From Podarcis raffonei (Eukaryota > Chordata > Lepidosauria > Squamata > Lacertidae), in contig NC_070614.1 in NCBI RefSeq assembly GCF_027172205.1, positions 38,818,001 to 38,882,000 of the forward strand: DNA of 64,000 nucleotides, read 5' to 3'. Made by a program: the position numbers and the translations under genes. Below, in pieces: positions 58,901-64,000 of this stretch (positions are counted from its first letter, which is position 1; the number at the start of each line of letters is the position of its first letter). Under the pieces are notes generated by a model, which did no database searches, was not told where the DNA came from, and saw only the letters and a list, made by a program, of their open reading frames with translations.

Positions 58901-61900
58901 CAGAGTTTGGCAGGAGATGTGAGGGATTATTCAAAGTGATTGCCCTCTTTGGATTAGGGGAGACAGAATTGCTATTCCTGTGTTTTCAACCCATCTCCTC
59001 CAAAGGGAAGGAATTCTAGGCTTCTTCCAAACTGCACAGGTAACCATTGGGAGTCATTTATATCATTGGGAGTTTGTGGGAGACCTCTTTGGTGGAGATA
59101 AACACGCTCTCTAACTGCAAACTCAACTGGCAAGGGCTGAAAGGCTTTGTAAGCAGAGATATGAACGAGTCTTTTGCCTGCACACGCAGACCCTTCAATT
59201 CTCCTGTTGGGTGAGCTGACAAACCAGGAACTCTTTCATTAACTACAACTTCCCATTTTGTCCAAAGTGGGGGAAACTACGGTAAATACCTTTGGCACAA
59301 ACCAGGATATTAAACCATGCCTTGAGGCTCACTTAGCATCCTGGGCTGGCTCAGAAACTATTAAACCAGAGTTTCCTGATTCAGATGTCACAGGAAACTA
59401 TAGCTAACTGGAAAAGTTCCTGATTTGTTTGCTCCCACAACAAAGGGAGGCACAAAGAAGTATGTCTGCAAACATACGAGTCTTGTTCCTATTCCAGCTT
59501 ACTGAGCATAAGTATGATAATTCAAACAAGCCCATATAGTAGAGGAGGGTGGCAGGCTGAGGGGTGCAAAGGAGGCTGGGAAATTACCTCTTGGAAATAG
59601 GGGTGTGCAGCATCTCTGACCAGTTGCAGAATGAGCCCTTCGCTGGTGGTGAGGAAGGCACCGCTCTGGCGTAACCTGGACAAAGCCACAATCCTGTCCA
59701 GCTGACTGGAATCCAGAGGGGGAAAAGAAGACCTCATAAATAGGTATACAAGGGGGGAGGAAAAGAGCCCTTTCCTGCCACCCACTGGGACCATCCCACC
59801 AGTCACCTGCGGGAAGAGCAGGCATCCACCACTACGTGAACATCCAGGCCTCGTTCCATGATGTCCAATGCTGTGCTCTGCACCCAAAGAGAAAAGACAC
59901 ATCAAACTCGGGTCAACCGCATGCCTCATTTCCACCCATCCAATTTTCTTTTTCAGATTTCTTTTATTTCAAGGTTCAAAGTCACGTTTCATCGCTCAAC
60001 AGTTAAAATCCTTATTCTCTCATACTAACAACTTCCTGCTCACCCCCACTCTCAATGCTTATGATCACGATTGCATACAATCGCATCTTAAAATTCCACC
60101 ATATCCGCTCTCATCCCCTTTAACAGGTTTCTTAATATATTCTGCTATTTTTTTCTTAAAACTTCAAACCCGACTCTGGACTTGGTGTATGAAAAATAAT
60201 AATTCTTTTTAAATAGTCTAGAAAAAGTTTCCAGCCTTCCTTAAAAGATTCTAGATTTGTGTCCCTTATCAGAAATCACTCATCCATTATTGGTGGTGAC
60301 CTTATTCATGTGTCACCCAGCTCTGAGGCTCCTCCTTAGACCAGGGATAGTCAGTGCAGTGCCCTCCTGATGTTTTTTTTAAGGCTCCAACTCACACCGG
60401 CCCCAGTCAGCATGGCCAGTGGTCAGTGGTCAGGGATGAAGGGAGCTGTGTCCCAGCACCACAGTTGTCCCTGTTGTCCCTGGATTGTGTCTCTGTGGAC
60501 ACCCCTGGCTTCTGCACGGCTTGGCATCCTAGACGAGAAGGATGTTTCCCCTCCAGTTAGGAGCAAGGGAAATGCAACTGCCTTAATTCCTTCCTTCCCT
60601 TTCAACTGGAAGGGGGGGGGGATACCAAGCACTTTTTTCTGAACTCCTAAGGATTTGAATCCTTAGGGATTCAAAGGGACGCGGGTGGCGCTGTGGGTTA
60701 AACCACAGAGCCCGGGACTTGCTGATCAGAAGGTCGGGGGTTCGAATTCCCGCGACGGGGTGAGCTCCCGTTGCTTGGTCCCTGCTCCTGCCAACCTAGC
60801 AGTTCGAAAGCACGTCAAAATGCAAGTAGACAAATAGGTACTGCTCCGGCGGGAAGGTAAACGGCGTTTCCGTGCACTGCTCTTGTTCGCCAGAAGCGGC
60901 TTAGTCATGCTGGCCACATGACCCGGAAGCTGTACGCTGGCTCCCTCAGCCAATAAAGCGAGATGAGCGCCGCAACCCCAGAGTCGGCCATGACTGGACC
61001 TAATGGTCAGGGGTCCCTTTACCTTTACTTTAAGAATTTGAAAATATTTATTAAGGTCTGAAAGGGAGGAGGGAAACGGTGGCACTATCTGTACAGGGAG
61101 AAGAGAACCCTGGTCTCCATCGATCCCTAAACAAACAGAATCAAACCTGCTGATAAATGGACTGCCAGGCCTCTCTTCACTATTGGGGTCCTGGCACCGC
61201 TCAAGCACACAGGCCCATCTATCCCGAGGTCAGATCTTGTGCCCTGTCAATCAGTAACATCTGTATCCCTGAGAGGAAAAAGACCTTCAGCCTCATACCA
61301 TGATGCAGGCCTGTGTTTCGATCCCACACAAAAGCACAGATTTCAGGTCGGGCACAGCGGCCATCTCCTTCTCCACCTCTGGGGTAACCATGCTGAAGCA
61401 GGTCTTGGCATATTTCGGCAAGCCTTCAGCACCCAGCTCTGACACCGTAGGGCCCAGGCCTTTCGGGTATTGTTCGGTCACCACCGTCCGGATTTCGAGA
61501 GCCTTGGCAACCTGCAGGGAGAGGGGAGAGGCCATTGGAGGGTTAAAGCAGGACTCCTAGGTTCTCTGGGAAGGAAGTGAGCCTTCTCATGAGACAGTGT
61601 TAGTCGATATTAGGCTGCCCCCATGTGTCCATCTGTGTAACTGCAACTGGGTAGCTTAATAGTGCTTTCATGGGTGGCAAAGCTGCAGCTTCGGAGGCCA
61701 TATATATAGTAAATATGTCAGTGGCAATGGTGCAAACATTTTTCTTCTCCCTCACCGTGGTCTCTAATCAAACTGTGGCAAATGTTAAAGGTACTCGCTA
61801 AGCACCCAAACCAGCTCCTAACCAAGTTATCAACACGGCTGCAACCAATACATAATAGGTTAGCTCAGTTGTTTAGAGCATAGTATCATAGAATCGTAGA

Positions 61901-62468
61901 GTTGTAAGGGATCCCAAGGGTCATCCAATCGAACCCCTTGCAATGCAGGAATCTTAGCATGCTGCTGCTAACACCAAGCTTGCGAGTTCAATCCCAGCAT
62001 GGGCCATCTGTATATTCCTACATTTCAGGAGGATTGAACTAGATGACTCTCAGGGTCCCTTCAAACTCTACAGTTCTTTGTGGCGCATTTCCTGTAGGCA
62101 CCTATTGGAGAGTGCCAGTTACAAGAAGAACACCCCTTCTCCCAGCACAGAGAGCCATTTCAGAACTAGTCTTAAGAGGTCAAAAACATTCTTCCTTTTA
62201 ATCGATGTTATCCAACCCTGCCAGTTAATAGAATTAACCTCCCTTGCCTTGCCTTGCCTTCCTTCCTCCCCTCCCCATCCACGTCCCTCACCTGTTTCTC
62301 ACAGCCCAGCAAGCCTCTCCACTACACAACTTTTACCTTTAGCATCCGAGCTGCCACAGATACAATCTGAGGGAAGTAGCTGATACTCGGGCGAAATTTC
62401 TCTTGCATGTCACACAGGAAGAGGATGCTGGTTTTGGGGACCACTTTTCCGAGTCGTATCACTGACAT
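55860..62468 (-). CDS. ISOC2: ISOC2, isochorismatase domain-containing protein 2, whole coding span, 5 coding exons
   Basis: ISOC2 is a small alpha/beta cysteine-hydrolase-fold protein; its physiological substrate is not settled. Spliced exons give 204 residues, against 205 in human. Likely catalytic residues for the fold are Asp 20 (in [10 protein letters not shown]), Lys 80 (in AKTCFSMV) and Cys 113 (in GIETQACI), all present. The motifs [28 protein letters not shown] and [20 protein letters not shown] match human ISOC2 closely. ISOC1 is a poorer match, since the KTCFSMV and GLGPTV blocks are ISOC2-like and there is no N-terminal extension. Junction phases 0, 0, 2 and 0 all fit. The gene lies upstream of DBP on the same strand, transcribed towards the DBP promoter. 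In human ISOC2 is several Mb from DBP. Confidence 0.95.
56067..56165. repeat. Fold-back element copy
   Basis: GACTCCAACTCCTATAAACC pairs imperfectly with GATGATGGGAGTTGTAGTCC about a GTGGACAGTGGTC core. Confidence 0.5.
56440..56560 (+). repeat. MIR-like SINE fragment
   Basis: CTGTAGTGGTTAGAATGTC, GCCAGGGTCAAAATCCTCCC and TCACTGGGTGACCTTGGGC in order. Confidence 0.5.
56644..57794 (+). mobile_element. Internally deleted L1-like LINE (1.15 kb)
   Basis: It is flanked by a perfect 17 bp target duplication (56627-56643 and 57795-57811), the size class of L1 insertions. The 5' end is G-rich, and the 3' end reads TTGGTCTGTTAATAAAAATT followed by an A-rich tail. Only a 5' UTR-like segment and a 3' segment remain, with no reverse transcriptase domain visible, so it looks like a half-L1 derivative. 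It carries a CTCF core match at 56649. Confidence 0.6.
56649..56662 (+). promoter_or_regulatory. CTCF core motif inside L1-like 5' end
   Basis: CCACCAGGGGGCGC matches the CTCF core consensus CCASYAGRKGGCRS at all 14 positions. It lies within the first 20 bases of the inserted element. Confidence 0.5.
57980..58045. repeat. Fold-back element fragment
   Basis: ATGTTGGCTGGAGATGATGG and GACGCTGTATCCTGGAAACA resemble one arm of the fold-back family. Confidence 0.35.
58200..58240. repeat. Mariner-like MITE end, truncated
   Basis: AGTCGTACCTTGGTTGTC is the terminal sequence of the family at 17143; the rest is missing. Confidence 0.4.
58340..58460. repeat. Old DNA-element fragment
   Basis: CATAAGCTTTCATGGTCTGG and CATCATCAGATACATGAAGT resemble a widespread reptile hAT-type repeat, as does GCATAAGCTTTTGCGGAGCA-like sequence near 49570. 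Confidence 0.35.
59588..59705 (-). CDS. ISOC2: ISOC2 exon 4
   Basis: Minus-strand acceptor TTCCAG (to 59706), donor GTAATT (from 59587); 118 nt, phase 2 in and 0 out. It encodes [20 protein letters not shown] then [19 protein letters not shown] (residues 139-178). Human reads VDRLVALARMRQSGAFLSTS. Confidence 0.96.
59807..59877 (-). CDS. ISOC2: ISOC2 exon 3
   Basis: Minus-strand acceptor GTGCAG (to 59878), donor GTGACT (from 59806); 71 nt, phase 0 in and 2 out. It encodes [23 protein letters not shown] (residues 116-138). Only 101 bp of intron separate it from exon 4. Confidence 0.96.
60340..60445. repeat. Fold-back element, partial
   Basis: GTGCCCTCCTGATGTTTTTT and GCTCCAACTCACACCGGCCC on one side, GGATGAAGGGAGCTGTGTCC on the other. 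Confidence 0.4.
60676..61032 (+). mobile_element. Squam1/Sauria-type SINE, full length
   Basis: The tRNA-like head GGGACGCGGGTGGCGCTGTG has A- and B-box words (the latter GGTTCGAATTCCC near 60738). The body has AAGCACGTCAAAATGCAAGT and CGCCAGAAGCGGCTTAGTC. The 3' tail CCAGAGTCGGCCATGACTGG resembles the Bov-B end at 12490-12524. This SINE family is specific to squamates and is mobilised by Bov-B. The head shows polymerase III promoter boxes. Confidence 0.85.
61299..61511 (-). CDS. ISOC2: ISOC2 exon 2 (catalytic Lys and Cys)
   Basis: Minus-strand acceptor CCTGCAG (to 61512), donor GTATGA (from 61298); 213 nt, phase 0 both sides. It encodes [60 protein letters not shown] and [11 protein letters not shown] (residues 45-115). 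Confidence 0.97.
61512..62336 (-). other. ISOC2: ISOC2 intron 1
   Basis: Contains a nested pair of SINE/CR1-type repeats (61861-62080). The rest shows no recognisable element. A CCTTG-rich run lies at 62240-62270. Confidence 0.7.
61861..62080 (+). repeat. tRNA-Ile-like SINE interrupted by a CR1-type tail piece
   Basis: The head TTAGCTCAGTTGTTTAGAGC is cut after about 20 bases by a reverse CR1-type tail (TCATAGAATCGTAGAGTTGT to CCTTGCAATGCAGGAATC). It then resumes with GCTGCTGCTAACACCAAGC and TTCAATCCCAGCATGGGCC, ending in GGTCCCTTCAAACTCTACAG. Confidence 0.55.
62337..62468 (-). CDS. ISOC2: ISOC2 exon 1 (first coding exon)
   Basis: ATG at 62468-62466, donor GTAAAA (from 62336); 132 nt, phase 0. 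It encodes [40 protein letters not shown] and RMLK (residues 1-44). An AG preceded by a pyrimidine tract (CTGTCTCTCAG) lies 8 bases upstream of the ATG, so an untranslated exon probably lies further right. Confidence 0.95.
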
Positions 62469-63000
62469 TTTCGAGCTGAGAGACAGTAAAGGGGAAAAGC
62501 CTGGAAGTTACTTCTGGATGTTTTCATATAAATATTTGCTTGTGTTTTAGGATTTTACATTTTACTCTGGTACCCTTTAGAGAAGATGGTCTCCACACAC
62601 CCCTTTCCTTTTCAAAAGCAGGCTATGGGTCTAATAAGGTCAGAAAATGTGTTTTGAATTTGCATGCCACTGGGAAATGTTTGTTGCCTTAATCCCAAGC
62701 AAACTAATATACTGAATTTTGAGAGATCCTGCAGAGTAGAATGGAAAATGGCTAATTTTAGACTGGAGCAGAGAAGGGGGAAACACAACAGCCATCTCCA
62801 AATACTGTATCTGAAGGGCCAACATGTACAAAATAGAGCAGATGGAAGCTGCTTCCAGACAATTTGTTTATGGAGCATTCATCTAGGTTTCTTTGCAGGG
62901 AGCTTAGATGATATTGGCTATTTATTCAGCATTTCTTTCAATGTGCTTGCAGTGAGGTTACACAATGCTACATCAAGCAACTGTTATCCTACCCAGACCC

Positions 63001-63370
63001 TCCAAGTGTCCTTATTTTCCAGGGACAGTCCTGGATTTATAGAAACCTTCCCAGTTTCTGATTTGATCCCGGAATGTCCCGCTTTCCCTTAGGAAGTCCT
63101 TATTTTCATCGGAGAAATGTCAGAGGGTAGGGAGTTATGCGAAGCCCGCCCCCAGCCAAAGAGATACAACCTTTAGAAGACATCTGAAGGCAGCCCTGTG
63201 TAGGCAAGTTTTTTAATGTTTGATTATGTTTTTATATATGTTGGAAGCTGCCCAGAGTGGCTGGGGCAACCTAGTCAGATGGGCAGGGTATAAATAATAA
63301 CATGATGATGATGATGATGATGGAGTAAGATGTCCCTATTTTCAGTGGAGAAATGTTGGAAGGTATGTTA
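63001..63370. repeat. DNA-type repeat split by an L2-like tail
   Basis: CTCCAAGTGTCCTTATTTTC to TCATCGGAGAAATGTCAGAG is a common lizard repeat, and a second piece (GTCCCTATTTTCAGTGGAGA) lies at 63332-63365. Between them, 63175-63325 is an L2-like tail (CCCAGAGTGGCTGGGGCAAC, GGCAGGGTATAAATAAT). Confidence 0.5.
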
Positions 63371-63474
63371 TCCTACATTTCCCAGTACATTTCTCCATTG
63401 CTTTCCTTGTCACAGAACAATACAATTTCAGTACTGGAAGTACACAAAGCATTGGGCAGATCCTTCCATCCCTA

Positions 63475-63480
<6 letters not shown>

Positions 63481-63512
<32 letters not shown>
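63481..63512. repeat. (CA)n microsatellite
   Basis: Uninterrupted run of 16 AC units. Confidence 0.95.
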
Positions 63513-63513
<1 letters not shown>

Positions 63514-63750
63514 AAATCAATAATTATATTCTACCTCCACTGTCATCTGAACACCCATTGCTGGGAATCGAAAGCAGGGAGAATTGCTGTGCCCGGGTCT
63601 TTCTGGTGGGTTTCCCATTGTGGCAGCTGGCTGAACGCAAAGACAAAATTCCTACCCTTCCAAGTAGGGTAATTGGATGCAAAGGCTCTACCCCGCCCCG
63701 TTTTTTAGCACTTGTGTGGAAGAGGGAACGTTAGCAGATGTTCCTGCTTC

Positions 63751-63771
63751 AGAGAGAGAGAGAGAGAGAGG
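63751..63771. repeat. (GA)n microsatellite
   Basis: About ten AG units. Confidence 0.9.
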
Positions 63772-64000
63772 ATAGAAAGGAGGAATGACGAATCTGAGAG
63801 AAAAAATGTGCTCCTTTGGCAGTTTTGAAAAACGTCCCCATTCTTCAAAATTATCGCATACGGTATTTTAAAAACGCTCAGTTAAGGTCTCCGTTTATCC
63901 ACCTTTCATGGCATCTTCACAACAACCTGGTGACGTAGCTTAAAGCCTGAGAGAAAGTGGGTCACTGAAGGCCAGCCAAATCATCTCATAAATTAGCTAT

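Larger units (their letters stand above)
55941..59587 (-). other. ISOC2: ISOC2 intron 4
   Basis: Contains a fold-back element, a SINE split by an L1-like insertion, and old DNA-element fragments. Nothing recognisable in 58060-58320 or 58500-59580, apart from a C/G-rich run near 58510. Confidence 0.7.
59878..61298 (-). other. ISOC2: ISOC2 intron 2
   Basis: Contains a full-length Squam-type SINE (60676-61032) and a partial fold-back element near 60340-60445. Pyrimidine-rich sequence at 59940-60180 is unassigned; it may be an old LINE tail. A CTGGTCTC-containing block near 61100-61115 recurs in diverged form near 58677-58691. Confidence 0.6.
62469..64000. other. Sequence upstream of ISOC2 coding start
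   Basis: No CpG island or coding exon is seen, so the ISOC2 promoter and untranslated exon may lie beyond the window. It holds a split DNA-element/LINE pair and two microsatellites, listed separately. Confidence 0.5.

Noticed and set aside
59522-59587. Read-through extension of ISOC2 exon 4 ending LLYGLV
   Set aside because: A good donor (GAG then GTAATT) and a clearly homologous exon 5 at 55860-55940 explain the C-terminus better.
60676-60760. tRNA-like sequence as a true tRNA gene
   Set aside because: It is the head of a full-length SINE, fused to body and tail. The heads at 28964, 51252 and 61861 are rejected as tRNA genes for the same reason.
1-64000. LTR retroelements, Polintons, CRISPR arrays or toxin genes
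   Set aside because: No paired long terminal repeats, capsid, envelope or integrase text and no regularly spaced repeats were recognised by eye; a repeat-library search would be the decisive check.

Overview
The window looks like nuclear DNA from a squamate reptile, most likely a lacertid-type lizard. It carries intron-bearing vertebrate genes with GT-AG junctions, a Bov-B LINE fragment, Squam1/Sauria-type SINEs whose 3' tails resemble Bov-B, CR1 and L2-like LINE tails, and dense small DNA-transposon families. The species call is an inference from repeat content.

Three protein-coding genes can be rebuilt exon by exon, with intron phases and splice sites that agree. (1) SPHK2, sphingosine kinase 2, + strand: coding exons 2981-3404, 18396-18545, 19868-19962, 20627-20742 and 22570-23584 (599 aa). 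It has a CpG-rich promoter near 1.36-1.72 kb, a likely untranslated first exon, and a poly(A) signal at 24917. (2) DBP, the circadian PAR-bZIP transcription factor, - strand: coding exons 52752-52590, 46126-45788, 40427-40207 and 36922-36707 (312 aa). Its long 3' UTR probably runs to about 35.15 kb. (3) ISOC2, an isochorismatase-fold hydrolase, - strand: coding exons 62468-62337, 61511-61299, 59877-59807, 59705-59588 and 55940-55860 (204 aa).

Layout: 0-1.4 kb is upstream sequence with a row of YY1-like motifs. 1.4-24.9 kb is SPHK2, dominated by a 15 kb second intron full of repeats. 24.9-35.1 kb is a repeat-rich gap between the convergent SPHK2 and DBP genes. 35.1-54.1 kb is DBP and its promoter. 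54.1-55.3 kb is a short spacer, and 55.3-62.5 kb is ISOC2. 62.5-64 kb holds upstream sequence and repeats, with no recognised exon.

The most interesting material is regulatory. The DBP promoter has two CACGTG E-boxes separated by 6 bp, which fits the known CLOCK:BMAL1 tandem architecture. DBP intron 2 holds a CpG island with two more E-boxes, where GC skew flips sign between oppositely oriented degenerate repeats. DBP intron 1 holds another CpG island with a phase-compatible candidate alternative first exon. An internally deleted L1-like insertion in ISOC2 intron 4 carries a 14/14 CTCF core match. No LTR retroelement, Polinton or CRISPR array was recognised.
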